A stretch of DNA of 64,000 nucleotides, from contig NZ_CP062983.1 of assembly GCF_015500095.1 (NCBI RefSeq), forward strand, positions 1,798,001 through 1,862,000, written 5' to 3'. Numbering within the stretch: the first letter of the stretch is position 1; every line of letters starts with the position of its first letter. Origin of the DNA: Phototrophicus methaneseepsis (GTDB lineage: Bacteria; Chloroflexota; Anaerolineae; Aggregatilineales; Phototrophicaceae). The position numbers were made by a program, and so were the translations under genes. This document shows positions 8,405-16,562 of the stretch, one piece after another. The notes beneath the pieces were generated by a model. That model was given only the letters and a program-made list of their open reading frames with translations, ran no database searches and was not told where the DNA came from.

Positions 8405-10222
8405 TCAACGGGTCAATGTCGTTTCTGGCTCGTCTTCACCTGGTTGATATATGTCGCCAAAAGGTGCGGACCTCTTTTGTGGTGTTTCCGGGGTATAAGG
8501 CATCTTGAGGGTGAAGGTCGTCCCACGATCTACTTCGCTGGTGACGCTGACCGTGCCAAAATGTGCCTCCGCGACGAAGCGTACCAAACTCAGCCCCACG
8601 CCAATGCCCCCTTTATGCACATTCCGAGCTGGGTCTGCCCGATAAAACAGATCAAAGATATAAGGCAGATGCACAGATGCAATGCCTTCACCATCATCGC
8701 TGACGATAAGGGATATGGTGTCCAGTTTACAGACGGCTTCCATCGTGATCGTGCCGCCTGGGCGTGTGTGCATGAGGGCGTTATCCATCAGACTGCGTAG
8801 TGCAAGCTGAATTTTGATGGCGTCCATATTCATGGTGATGTTGCGATCACAATTTTTAACGATGAGAGCAATATGGTGTGCGGCAGCTACAGAGCGATAT
8901 GCGAGCATGATTTGATCGAGCTGGAACGCGACCGAAGCCGGGGCAAAATGCATATCCGCTAGATCTGCGATAGCTGTCAGGCCATCTAGCTGCTTGGACA
9001 TGCGCTGAACATATTGGTGGATTGTATCCATATGTGGTTGCAGGGTTTTCTGTGCGACTGCCTCGCTTTTACGCTCAATAAGATAGCGATTGGTTTCGAT
9101 GTTCGAGAGCGATGTCCGAAAATCGTGCGAGAGTGCATGGACGAATTCCTGCGTTAAGTGCATTCGATCACGCTGCATTTCTAGCAGATGGCTCTGCTCC
9201 TCTGACTTTTTGCGCGATGTAACTTCTCGTCCGACGCCATAAACACGCAGTACCTTCCCTGTTTCAGGGTCGAACTCCGGCTTCCGCGTGACTTCTAACC
9301 AGCCCAATTCTTTGTTTGCTTTGTAATAGCGGACCTGACAAACTGTCGTCTCGCCTTCAAAGGCGCGTTCCAATGCCTCACGCAGAATATGGACATCTTC
9401 GCTGAAAGTGACCTCTCCAGAAACATCTTGCGTGTTGGTGCTTTTTGTTTGGGAATAGCCCGTCAACCGCTCGAAGGAATCCGTTATCCATTCAATATGC
9501 GTACTGCCGTCAGGCTCCCGGCGCATAGAGTACGCATAATCAGATACCAACTCGGAGACTTTACGATAGCGATCTTCACTGATCTGGATGCGCTGGCGAA
9601 TATTACGATCCAGATAATTGCGATGGGCAATGAAGATCATGACGATAGTCGTGATAATGATGTAGTTTGGCAAAATCCATTCTGTGATTTCTGCCGATTT
9701 CGCTGGCAGAGACCCCTGTGCGATGAGCAGAAGCAGTATGACATGCACGACCGCGATGCTGAACACATAACGCATGGGCAAAATGGACGAGGCAAATACC
9801 AGTACGATCAGATAATAGTAAAAGGTATCGGCTTCTATTGTGAATGTCAGGCTGGTTAAGGTGATGATAACCGTTGCCAGGGTAATAGACACAATAATGC
9901 CCAGTTGATAATAGCCCCGCTGCACTAATCGCTGGAAGAATAGCAATACAAAGCTTGCTCCTATGGCGAGGAATACGCGTCTGACAATCAGTTCGTTATC
10001 AGGCAGCACGAGATAACGCAGTGGCAGGCCAACCCCCATGAGGAGAGCCATGCTCAACATACTCGCAGAGACAAAGCGGACGTGACTTCGCTTCATCTCG
10101 TCTTCAATCTTGACAGTAGGTTCACCCCAGCGCTGCCAGAATGCAAATGCACGCTGGTAAACCCAATGAGCGATTTTTCTCAGGAATGGTGGTAATTGCT
10201 CGAATGAAGGTTGTTGCGTCAT
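8405..10222 (-). CDS. Membrane PAS-domain sensor histidine kinase
   Basis: This protein of about 605 residues starts with a cytoplasmic stretch. Six or so membrane helices follow in the first 210 residues, then a coiled linker and a PAS domain with PAC tail (DYAYSMRREPDGSTHIEWITDSFERLTGYS through RVYGVGREVTSRKKSEEQ). The kinase core has the H-box LSHDFRTSLSNIE, N-box LMDNALMHT, G1 DDGEGI, F-box YIFDLFYR and G2 GGIGVGLSLV. It is probably active: the His, Asn and glycine boxes are all kept. No response regulator is adjacent, so it is an orphan kinase. A start at 10270 is also open; 10222 was preferred because AGG lies five bases before it. Confidence 0.92.
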   Translation of the reverse strand: MTQQPSFEQLPPFLRKIAHWVYQRAFAFWQRWGEPTVKIEDEMKRSHVRFVSASMLSMALLMGVGLPLRYLVLPDNELIVRRVFLAIGASFVLLFFQRLVQRGYYQLGIIVSITLATVIITLTSLTFTIEADTFYYYLIVLVFASSILPMRYVFSIAVVHVILLLLIAQGSLPAKSAEITEWILPNYIIITTIVMIFIAHRNYLDRNIRQRIQISEDRYRKVSELVSDYAYSMRREPDGSTHIEWITDSFERLTGYSQTKSTNTQDVSGEVTFSEDVHILREALERAFEGETTVCQVRYYKANKELGWLEVTRKPEFDPETGKVLRVYGVGREVTSRKKSEEQSHLLEMQRDRMHLTQEFVHALSHDFRTSLSNIETNRYLIERKSEAVAQKTLQPHMDTIHQYVQRMSKQLDGLTAIADLADMHFAPASVAFQLDQIMLAYRSVAAAHHIALIVKNCDRNITMNMDAIKIQLALRSLMDNALMHTRPGGTITMEAVCKLDTISLIVSDDGEGIASVHLPYIFDLFYRADPARNVHKGGIGVGLSLVRFVAEAHFGTVSVTSEVDRGTTFTLKMPYTPETPQKRSAPFGDIYQPGEDEPETTLTR

Positions 10223-10393
10223 GAGCGCCTGCTCTAAACTGGTTGAAAAGAGAGAGATGCACAGGCCCATACATACCGTAAAAAATGAATGGGATCGTAC
10301 AGACTCTATAACTGTTTATTATGCGTCATAAATGTATATCCACATGTTGAGATTCTGATGAGACGAGTAGCGGTTCCGTTGACCCTGGGGATA

Positions 10394-10402
10394 TGCTATA
10401 CT
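10394..10402 (+). promoter_or_regulatory. Extended -10 promoter of radA
   Basis: TGCTATACT is an extended -10 element (TGnTATACT) ending 33 bases before the radA ATG at 10436. This places the start codon downstream of the transcript start and rules out the longer open frame beginning at 10289. The same nine bases occur before the Flp pilin gene at 55501. Confidence 0.55.
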
Positions 10403-10435
10403 TTCCGCACAAACGTTCCAATAGTGAGTCGATTT

Positions 10436-11821
10436 ATGCCTAAAACACGCAGCGTATATATTTGCGAAAATTGTGGTTGGCAAGGGCCGCGTGCAATGGG
10501 CCGCTGCCCCAACTGTGGTGAATTCGGTACGATTGTTGAACAGGTCGAAGCAGCACCGCGCAAGAAAAGCGCTAAGCAGGCCAGTCGGCAGGTCGTAGGG
10601 GTGCCGCGCAGCCAGCCGCGCCGCCTTGCAGAAGTCGATATGGCCCAGGAAGATCGCCTCGCTGTGCCGATGCAGGAATTCAGCCGCGTATTAGGTGGCG
10701 GCCTTGTCCCAGGGAGCATTACGCTGTTGGGTGGTGAACCCGGCGCAGGCAAAAGCACACTCATGACGCAGTTCGCCGGGATTATGGCGAATTCGCACGG
10801 ACGCGTCTTGTATGTGAGCGGCGAAGAAAGCGCCCGCCAGATCAAGATGCGTGCTGAGCGGCTGAATATCGAAGCACACGACCTCTTCTTGTTGACGGAG
10901 ACGAATCTCGGGACCATTCTGGAGCATGTCCAGGAGATTGCCCCGGAAATCCTCATTATTGATAGTATCCAGACGACCTATACGGAAGAACTGGACAGCT
11001 CGCCCGGTTTGGTCAGCCAGGTGCGTGAATGTGCCAGCCGCTTGCAAGCGCTCGCCAAGACGACAGGCATTAGCGTCTTCATGATCGGCCATGTGAATAA
11101 AGAGGGCAGCATCGCCGGGCCGCGCGTCCTGGAGCATATTGTCGATACCGTGCTGTATCTGGAAGGCGATCCTTTCCAGACTTTCCGCCTACTGCGCAGT
11201 GTGAAAAACCGCTTCGGCGCGACGAGTGAAGTGGGTGTGTTCGAGATGGTTGGCGTCGGCATGATTGAAGTGCCGAATCCCAGCGAGGCTTTCTTAGCAG
11301 AGCGCGTCATCAATGCCCCAGGGAGCGCAATCGCCGTCACGATGGAAGGCACGCGCCCCTTATTGGTCGAAGTACAGGCCCTGACGAATCCGACAGCCTT
11401 CGGCAATGCGCGCCGCACACCGAATGGCGTCGATATGAGCCGCCTGCTACTGGTCAGCGCAGTGCTGAGCAAGCGCATGGGCTTGCGGCTGTATGAGCAG
11501 GATATCTTCGTGAATGTGGTTGGTGGCCTCAAGGTGAGTGAGCCAGCCAGCGATCTGGCGATGGCCCTGGCAATAGCCAGCAACTATTATGATAAGGCCC
11601 TGCCTGCGGATGTGGCTGTGGTTGGTGAAATCGGCCTGAGTGGTGAAGTGCGCACGGTCAATCAGCTTGGGATGCGCTTGAACGAAGCGTCAAAGATTGG
11701 CTTTAAGCGGGTGTTGATGCCTAAAATGCGCCGTAAGCTTGAAGACGTGCCCAAGGGCCTGGAGCTCATCCAGGTGCGTAACATGGTCGAGGCCTTTAAC
11801 GCCCTAATACCCAGGGACTGA
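10436..11821 (+). CDS. radA: DNA repair protein RadA
   Basis: With the start at 10436 the protein has 461 residues, the normal RadA length. It shows the Cys4 zinc finger (C10, C13, C24, C27), a RecA-like ATPase with Walker A GEPGAGKST (100-108), the RadA-specific KNRFG motif (VKNRFGATSEVG), and a C-terminal Lon-like domain (VVGEIGLSGEVR...KIGFKRVLMPK). RadA drives branch migration of recombination intermediates. The frame stays open to 10289, but the extended -10 at 10394 lies inside that extension. The gene is apparently monocistronic. Confidence 0.96.
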   Translation: MPKTRSVYICENCGWQGPRAMGRCPNCGEFGTIVEQVEAAPRKKSAKQASRQVVGVPRSQPRRLAEVDMAQEDRLAVPMQEFSRVLGGGLVPGSITLLGGEPGAGKSTLMTQFAGIMANSHGRVLYVSGEESARQIKMRAERLNIEAHDLFLLTETNLGTILEHVQEIAPEILIIDSIQTTYTEELDSSPGLVSQVRECASRLQALAKTTGISVFMIGHVNKEGSIAGPRVLEHIVDTVLYLEGDPFQTFRLLRSVKNRFGATSEVGVFEMVGVGMIEVPNPSEAFLAERVINAPGSAIAVTMEGTRPLLVEVQALTNPTAFGNARRTPNGVDMSRLLLVSAVLSKRMGLRLYEQDIFVNVVGGLKVSEPASDLAMALAIASNYYDKALPADVAVVGEIGLSGEVRTVNQLGMRLNEASKIGFKRVLMPKMRRKLEDVPKGLELIQVRNMVEAFNALIPRD

Positions 11822-11880
11822 GCTCTCGGCCCTTTCTCGCATTGGGGAGGGCGTGTTGTTCACGTAGATTTTACACATTG

Positions 11881-12603
11881 TCAGTTCAATGGGCTGATCC
11901 ATGGTATAGGGCTGTGAGGATAACCTTCAGCAACCCAACCTTCTAGTCCATTATCTGTGCTTACCATCCAGGTAACTAATAACCCCTCTTGCCCTCGTTT
12001 GCAAACGGGCCCTCCTGTAATGATTCCACCCCCATGTTCAGGGATATATCCAACGCGAGGCACATTGTTAGGCTCTTCCCATACGGATGTAGAACCATCA
12101 CCGGGCGGAACGTAAAATCTATCGCCAATATAAAAGTGTGGTCCATATGCCCCAGGACATGAAAAACCACTCAATGAGGGAGATAAGTTAGCATTAACGT
12201 TTGAATTATCAGTAGTTATCGGTCCTGAGTTTAGAGGTTCCACTATGAGGAGGAGGTTCCTTCCATCAGATTGGATACTTATTTCTTTATAATAACCCGA
12301 ATGAAATTTTATATCTAAATCTTGCCCATTTAAGTCATAAATGTGGTCTTCTCCGTTGATGCGTATTGTAAGTGTGTTAAGCAAACCTAATTCTTGTGCC
12401 ACGTTTTGATAAACACCAACACGGAATGTTCCAACTAAGAAGGGTAGAGTGAATTCGCCTGAGACGGCAAAATTAATTTGGCCATAGCTATCAATCGTTA
12501 TGGAGAGAACACCGAGACTATATTCAACAAAAGCCCCTGATGATGGGGAGCAGGCGACAAGTAACGTTATAGAAAGTAAGGCCCCTAAAAGGTAACGACG
12601 CAC
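11881..12603 (-). CDS. Lipoprotein with C-terminal SH3-like domain, unknown function
   Basis: The 240-residue protein begins with a lipoprotein signal (RRYLLGALLSITLLVAC, lipobox Cys18). The middle (about 25-150) is beta-rich and matches no family I know. It repeatedly mentions strand-like stretches such as SITIDSYGQINFAVSGEF. The last 90 residues look like an SH3b fold, including GDRFYVPPGD, VGYIPEHGGG and GLEGWVAEGYPH. Its codon use is more AT-rich than the neighbouring radA and dnaN, which could mark a recent arrival, but there is no mobile gene nearby. It is probably anchored outside the membrane. Confidence 0.7.
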   Translation of the reverse strand: MRRYLLGALLSITLLVACSPSSGAFVEYSLGVLSITIDSYGQINFAVSGEFTLPFLVGTFRVGVYQNVAQELGLLNTLTIRINGEDHIYDLNGQDLDIKFHSGYYKEISIQSDGRNLLLIVEPLNSGPITTDNSNVNANLSPSLSGFSCPGAYGPHFYIGDRFYVPPGDGSTSVWEEPNNVPRVGYIPEHGGGIITGGPVCKRGQEGLLVTWMVSTDNGLEGWVAEGYPHSPIPWISPLN

Positions 12604-12685
12604 AGATAAACATCCTATCTATACTCATCGTATACCTATAGTAACAGAAAATACTTACAATCCGAATTTAAAGTTAGTACGTTTT

Positions 12686-12722
12686 TCTCTGTGCCTCTGA
12701 TTCTCTGCGCCTCTGCGTTAAA
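12686..12722. repeat. CTCTGCG-type short repeat
   Basis: CTCTGTGCCTCTG is followed by TTCTCTGCGCCTCTGCGTTA, so the unit CTCTG(T/C)GCCTCTG(C) occurs twice in tandem. It resembles the short CTCTGCGCCTCTGCG interspersed sequences I recall from other environmental bacteria. No other copy was seen in this window. Confidence 0.35.
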
Positions 12723-12750
12723 ATCTGAACCACCATGCCCAATCCACAAC

Positions 12751-12778
12751 AAAAAAGGCGGACCTTCTGGCCCGCCTC
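12751..12778 (-). terminator. Terminator of dnaN
   Basis: On the minus strand AGGCGG/CCGCCT (12772-12777 with 12756-12761) plus an inner GG/CC form a stem followed directly by TTTTTT. It lies 31 bp beyond the dnaN stop. Confidence 0.8.
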
Positions 12779-12808
12779 TCAGTATGCGTTACTCAGCACT
12801 AAAGGACA

Positions 12809-13939
12809 CTACCGGCTCATCGGCATGATGACGTGCACGAAGTCATCGCGGTTTTCAGGACGGATGACGCCGGGGTTCTCGGTGCCGTTGCTCTGGAACA
12901 CCACGCGCTCTTCTTCGATCACGCGCAGGACATCAATCAGATATTTGATATTGAAGGAAATATCCAGCGCTTCACCTTCGACACTGGCATCAATCATCCC
13001 TTCGTTATCGCCGCGCTCTGCACTCTTACCGACGACCTTCACTTCGCCCGGTTCACTGGGACCACTGGCAGGCTTGACGTACAGGCGACCGCTATTGGCG
13101 CTGTCACGGGCGAAAATCTCCGCACGTTTGCAGGCCCGCAGCAGATCATCCGTGTACATCACCGTCTGGGTGACATAGCTCTGCGGGATAATCGCACTGA
13201 AATCTGGGAAGCGACCATCCAGCAGTTGGGAGGAAATGTGTAGGTTGGGGAGTAAGAAGGTCACAATATCGCGCTTTTGCGGTAGAGCGACGCCAATCTC
13301 CTGATCGCTTTCGTCAATCGCACGTGCAACTTCCATCAGCGTCTTGGCTGGGATAACAATATTGACCTTATCCCCAGCATAAGAAGCGTTCAGGCGGCCT
13401 GTACGCACAGCAAGGCGATAGCCATCGGCGGCAGCCATGGTGATGGTCTCGCCTTCAATCTCTGTGTAGACGCCCGTCAGGATGGGGCGGTTCTCTTCCT
13501 GGGCTGCGGCAAAAGCCGTCTGGTTGATCATGCTGCGCAGGACGCCGCCTTCGATCAACAAGTCAGGATTCTCGTGATGCACAATCGGCGGGAATTCATC
13601 AGCGTCGATGCCTTTGATATTGGATTTCGTCGCACCACAGCGAACATGCATGGTGTGTGTGCTAGGGTCTAGCGTCAGGTCTACGCGCTCCGGCGACAGG
13701 TTATTAACCAGGTCAGCAAAGGTCTTGGCAGGCAGCGTAATCTGTCCCGGTTCGGTGATCTTCGCGCCAATCCACATGGTTACGCTCATCTGTAAATTGG
13801 TGGCGGCCACCATAAGTTGGCTGCCTTCCGCGACGAGCAGCACATTCGACAATACGGGGAGCTGCGGGCGTGCATCGACGGCCTTGCCCACTGTGCTGAG
13901 CGCCTTAGCGAGATTTTCTTGCAATACACTGATTTTCAT
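12809..13939 (-). CDS. dnaN: DNA polymerase III subunit beta (sliding clamp)
   Basis: The 376-residue length and the three-domain clamp pattern identify DnaN. It has MKISVLQENLAKALSTVGKAVDARPQLPVLSNVLL at the start, an FADLVNNLSPERVDL strand pair, ENRPILTGVYTEIEGETITMAAADGYRLAVR in domain 2, DGRFPDFSAIIP, and the C-terminal VIMPMSR tail. The ring tethers replicative polymerase to DNA. It is not beside dnaA or recF here, so the window does not hold the canonical dnaA-dnaN origin cluster. The AGGATTGCCTGATG leader gives a ribosome site. The 5' region carries a phased TTTGGGA array that may control it. Confidence 0.96.
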   Translation of the reverse strand: MKISVLQENLAKALSTVGKAVDARPQLPVLSNVLLVAEGSQLMVAATNLQMSVTMWIGAKITEPGQITLPAKTFADLVNNLSPERVDLTLDPSTHTMHVRCGATKSNIKGIDADEFPPIVHHENPDLLIEGGVLRSMINQTAFAAAQEENRPILTGVYTEIEGETITMAAADGYRLAVRTGRLNASYAGDKVNIVIPAKTLMEVARAIDESDQEIGVALPQKRDIVTFLLPNLHISSQLLDGRFPDFSAIIPQSYVTQTVMYTDDLLRACKRAEIFARDSANSGRLYVKPASGPSEPGEVKVVGKSAERGDNEGMIDASVEGEALDISFNIKYLIDVLRVIEEERVVFQSNGTENPGVIRPENRDDFVHVIMPMSR

Positions 13940-13989
13940 CAGGCAATCCTCAGGTGCACTTCAATACTTTTTCGGATAGTTGACACTTA

Positions 13990-14092
13990 TTTGGGATGGC
14001 GGGGCAACCGTTATTCGGGGCATTTGGGTTATATTTCCCAAAGATTTCCCAAATTTATCCCAATATTGGATTAATTAGAACACTTTTCCCAA
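13990..14092. repeat. Helically phased TTTGGGA/TCCCAAA array in dnaN leader
   Basis: The triplet cores (GGG or CCC) start at 13993, 14026, 14037, 14048, 14059 and 14088. Four are exactly 11 bp apart, and the first is 33 bp (three turns) away. The copies at 14033 and 14044 are identical ATTTCCCAAA decamers. The copy at 14056 reads TATCCCAA, as at 4650-4680. All but one lie between the likely dnaN transcript start and its ATG. Confidence 0.55.
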
Positions 14093-14097
14093 TTATA
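14092..14097 (-). promoter_or_regulatory. -10 box of dnaN promoter
   Basis: On the minus strand this reads TATAAT preceded by GGC, about 150 bp before the dnaN ATG. No convincing -35 box was found 16-18 bp upstream, so activation or a weak promoter is possible. Confidence 0.4.
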
Positions 14098-14288
14098 GCC
14101 TATTGTGTTCTATTTGGATAGAAGTCATGGCACTTACGGCGAGTTCGCTTTTTAAGCGGGCTAATTTGTGTGGGGAATTTGCGACGTCATGTATAATAAA
14201 CGCAGTAATAAGCCCATGAGATGAAATAGATATGTATCATATGGGTAGCGTGAAGGCCGGGGGAGCAGCCAGGAAGCGGAGGATCAAT

Positions 14289-14684
14289 ATGAGTATGGAA
14301 GTTGCGCCCCTGCGAGTGGGCCTGATTGGTGAAAGCGTGCAGACCGTCACGGCGGCAGATTGTGCTAACCAGATGGGCAGCGGCTCTCTGGAAGTCTTCG
14401 CCACGCCGATCATGATTGCCTTAATGGAAGCCGCGGCTGTCTCTGCCGTTGATGCGCAACTCCCCGCAGAGCAAGCCAGCGTAGGCATTCACATTGACGT
14501 CCGTCACATATCTGCAACCCCTGTTGGGGAACGCGTCACCGCTATGGCCGAGGTGACGCACATCGAAGGGCGGCGGGTGACGTTGCAAGTGCGCGCCTGG
14601 GATGACCATGAATTGATCGGTGAAGGTACCCACATTCGCTATATCATTGATATTGATCACTTTATGAGCCGGCTGCCTCATTAG
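14289..14684 (+). CDS. Thioesterase-like hotdog-fold protein (FlK-like)
   Basis: The 131-residue protein resembles fluoroacetyl-CoA thioesterase-type hotdog proteins. Evidence is the start GLIGESVQTVTAADCANQMGSGSLEVFATPIMIALMEAAA, the SVGIHIDVRHISATPVGERVTAMAEV strand pair, then RVTLQVRAWDDHELIGEGTHIRYII. In FlK the catalytic Thr/Glu/His triad maps roughly to ATP, EAAA and GTH segments, and those residues appear present. The substrate is unknown and could be acyl-CoA detoxification. GGAGG at 14278-14282 sits six bases before the ATG at 14289, which decides the start against an open extension to 14232. Confidence 0.85.
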   Translation: MSMEVAPLRVGLIGESVQTVTAADCANQMGSGSLEVFATPIMIALMEAAAVSAVDAQLPAEQASVGIHIDVRHISATPVGERVTAMAEVTHIEGRRVTLQVRAWDDHELIGEGTHIRYIIDIDHFMSRLPH

Positions 14685-14751
14685 GAATAAGGCTTGCTTA
14701 GCACAGACGGCTCAACAGCATATATCCCCTCAAATTCCACAATAGACAAAT

Positions 14752-14785
14752 AAAAATAGCAGGCGAACCTGCTATTTTTGTTTTT
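14752..14785. terminator. Bidirectional terminator
   Basis: AAAAATAGCAGG pairs with CCTGCTATTTTT over 12 perfect base pairs with a CGAA loop, followed by GTTTTT. It lies between the convergent thioesterase and FHA-TIR genes and can serve both. Confidence 0.85.
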
Positions 14786-14825
14786 ACCTGTGCTACTATC
14801 GATGTTACTGTCTATGGCGTAAAAC

Positions 14826-15998
14826 TTAGCGGCCAAGCTCGTGCTTCAGTGTCTGGATCAGGCTATTGATGCCCCGATCGTAGTTGAAGCGCACATCGAC
14901 AAACTGATGTGTGATCAAACGTAGTGGAATCGCATCAATAGGGTTGCCGCGCACCAACACCGGGTAAATGCGTTGATCCAGCATTTCAGCCATTGCGAGT
15001 TCCCGCGCTACCCATACGCTCTCTTCAGCATCTGGCGACAAGACAGTGATAACAGCCTTGGCGCTGCTGAGCGCATTCTTGATCTCGCGGTCCCATTCCG
15101 GCGTGCCCGGTTGTAAATCCTGCCAATCGACCCACAGATTAAAGCCAGCCGCTTCCAGGTTTTGCACGAGCTTAGAGACGATTTCTGTATCCCGATGGCA
15201 ATAACTCAGGAAAATATCGTGCCCCATTGGCCGTGATTTTGTATGGATACGCGGTGTTTGATTCACCTTCTTATAGGTCGATGTTTCATTGAGTAAGGAA
15301 GTCATCTGCATACCAGTAGATGTGTCTTCCAAGTCCGATTCCTCTGTTGAAACATGGGGCAGTGGCCTTGGGTCTGGACGATCCATAGGTGCCCGTTCAT
15401 AGGTAATCGTTGTTTCTGGTCCTAATGTGATGACATCACCATCTTCCAGCAGGCGCGGGTTCGTCACCCGGTGCCCGTTGATGAAAGTGCCGTTGGTGCT
15501 GTGCAGGTCTTCGATGGCGTAACCATCTTCTTCCAGCGTAAGCAGCACATGACGGCGACTGATTTGCTTGTCATCGATGACAATGCCATTGCTATGATCA
15601 CGTCCGATACAGGTCTGTGTCATATTGAGATCAATACGATGCCCACTCAGCGGGCCAGTGCGAACACGAAGGAAGTAACCGTATTCAATCCCTGGCCGCG
15701 CACGACCATTCCCGTAATAGATAAGGCGTTGCGTACCCAACTGAATTTCATCACCATCTTGTAACGCGGTTGGTGTATAGATGGGCCGCCCATTAACTGA
15801 GATACCATACCCACTACCTGCATCTTCTAGCACGTAGCCATTATTACGACGAACAAGCCGTGCGTGGTAGTCACTGACGCCTAAATCGCGCAGGACAACC
15901 ATGTTGCCATGATCACGCCCAATCGTAATAGTACTGGTGTGCAGTGTAAATTGTTGTTGGGTCGGTAAGACCAAATATGGTGAATTCGCTAACAACAT
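14826..15998 (-). CDS. FHA-FHA-TIR protein
   Basis: This 390-residue soluble protein has two FHA domains and a C-terminal TIR domain. FHA1 (about 17-95) keeps GRD (27-29), SDYH (42-45) and VNG. FHA2 (about 122-195) is canonical with GRD (132-134), SRRH (147-150) and STNGTFING (167-174). A Thr/Ser-rich linker (about 200-255) follows. The TIR domain (259-390) has DIFLSYCHRD, the WVDWQDLQPGTPEWDREI loop and SVWVARE, where Glu333 fits the catalytic Glu of NAD-cleaving TIRs. FHA domains bind phosphothreonine, so a phospho-controlled TIR is inferred. It may be a defence or stress effector. It has no partner gene beside it. Confidence 0.92.
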   Translation of the reverse strand: MLLANSPYLVLPTQQQFTLHTSTITIGRDHGNMVVLRDLGVSDYHARLVRRNNGYVLEDAGSGYGISVNGRPIYTPTALQDGDEIQLGTQRLIYYGNGRARPGIEYGYFLRVRTGPLSGHRIDLNMTQTCIGRDHSNGIVIDDKQISRRHVLLTLEEDGYAIEDLHSTNGTFINGHRVTNPRLLEDGDVITLGPETTITYERAPMDRPDPRPLPHVSTEESDLEDTSTGMQMTSLLNETSTYKKVNQTPRIHTKSRPMGHDIFLSYCHRDTEIVSKLVQNLEAAGFNLWVDWQDLQPGTPEWDREIKNALSSAKAVITVLSPDAEESVWVARELAMAEMLDQRIYPVLVRGNPIDAIPLRLITHQFVDVRFNYDRGINSLIQTLKHELGR

Positions 15999-16222
15999 CT
16001 CATTTTCCCCACGCCTAGCAGCCTAACCTTAAGATAACATGGTTATTAAAAAAGTCAAACTAAGTAGCGCATGATTTCTTAATACTAACTATATGGGGTT
16101 ATAGCTTTTTTTAAGGGTTCGAAATTTACAAATTCCGTGAAAACACGTAGAAGGTCGGTCCTTAAAAGGCTGTATAGAGCTATAATGAACCCATTAATCT
16201 GCCATTTAATTAACAAATTTTA

Positions 16223-16408
16223 TTACAATTGAGTGATTGTAAGAATGATTTATGAGTGTAAGAAGAGGCAATGTTACAATTTCGGTATGTGGCAATTTAG
16301 TAATGTGACAGAGTTGTAACGTAATTTTTGCTTATGGGTTGCTCAATTTAGTTTGAATTCTGTTATGCCTATAACAATACAATTGTCTTCGAGTTATAAT
16401 TGTTACAA
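16223..16408. repeat. TTGTAA(C)/(G)TTACAA inverted-repeat cluster
   Basis: TTACAAT at 16223-16229 and ATTGTAA at 16236-16242 form a perfect 7-bp inverted repeat with a 6-bp gap. Further copies are TGTTACAAT near 16271, GTTGTAACG near 16313 and TTGTTACAAAT near 16399. This looks like a multi-site operator for the FHA-TIR gene, but AT-richness could produce some of it by chance. Confidence 0.4.
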
Positions 16409-16506
16409 ATATGACGAGTAATAAGTAGAATAAATGAAGTATATAGCTGGTGCGATTGACCTTAATTTTTGTGCTTTTGCCGTAAACTGGTTCGTAATAA
16501 ATGCAA

Positions 16507-16540
16507 GCAAAAAGGCCGGGGATGAACCCGGCCTTTGCAT
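16507..16540 (-). terminator. Terminator of the TIM-barrel-like gene
   Basis: AAAGGCCGGG (16511-16520) pairs with CCCGGCCTTT (16527-16536) around GATGAA. On the minus strand the stem is followed by a short T-run. It lies 23 bp past the stop at 16563. Confidence 0.8.
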
Positions 16541-16562
16541 TTTTTGAGGTATAAAGCTGGCT

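Larger units (their letters stand above)
13940..14288. other. dnaN-thioesterase divergent intergenic region
   Basis: This 349-bp AT-rich region holds the dnaN -10 box, the six-copy TTTGGGA array and a TATAAT at 14192-14197 that could serve the rightward gene. An open frame begins at 14232 but lacks a ribosome site before 14289. Confidence 0.5.
15999..16562. other. 564-bp AT-rich intergenic region
   Basis: No gene was found here. The right end holds the terminator of the leftward gene. The middle (about 16200-16420) is AT-rich with repeated TTGTAA/TTACAA words, listed separately. It is much longer than the usual gaps in this window. Confidence 0.5.

Noticed and set aside
10289-10435. N-terminal extension of RadA
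   Set aside because: The extended -10 at 10394 lies within it, and RadA proteins begin near the zinc finger.
13940-14231. Replication origin beside dnaN
   Set aside because: No TTATCCACA DnaA box, no dnaA, recF or gyrB gene nearby. The phased TTTGGGA copies are kept as a separate finding.
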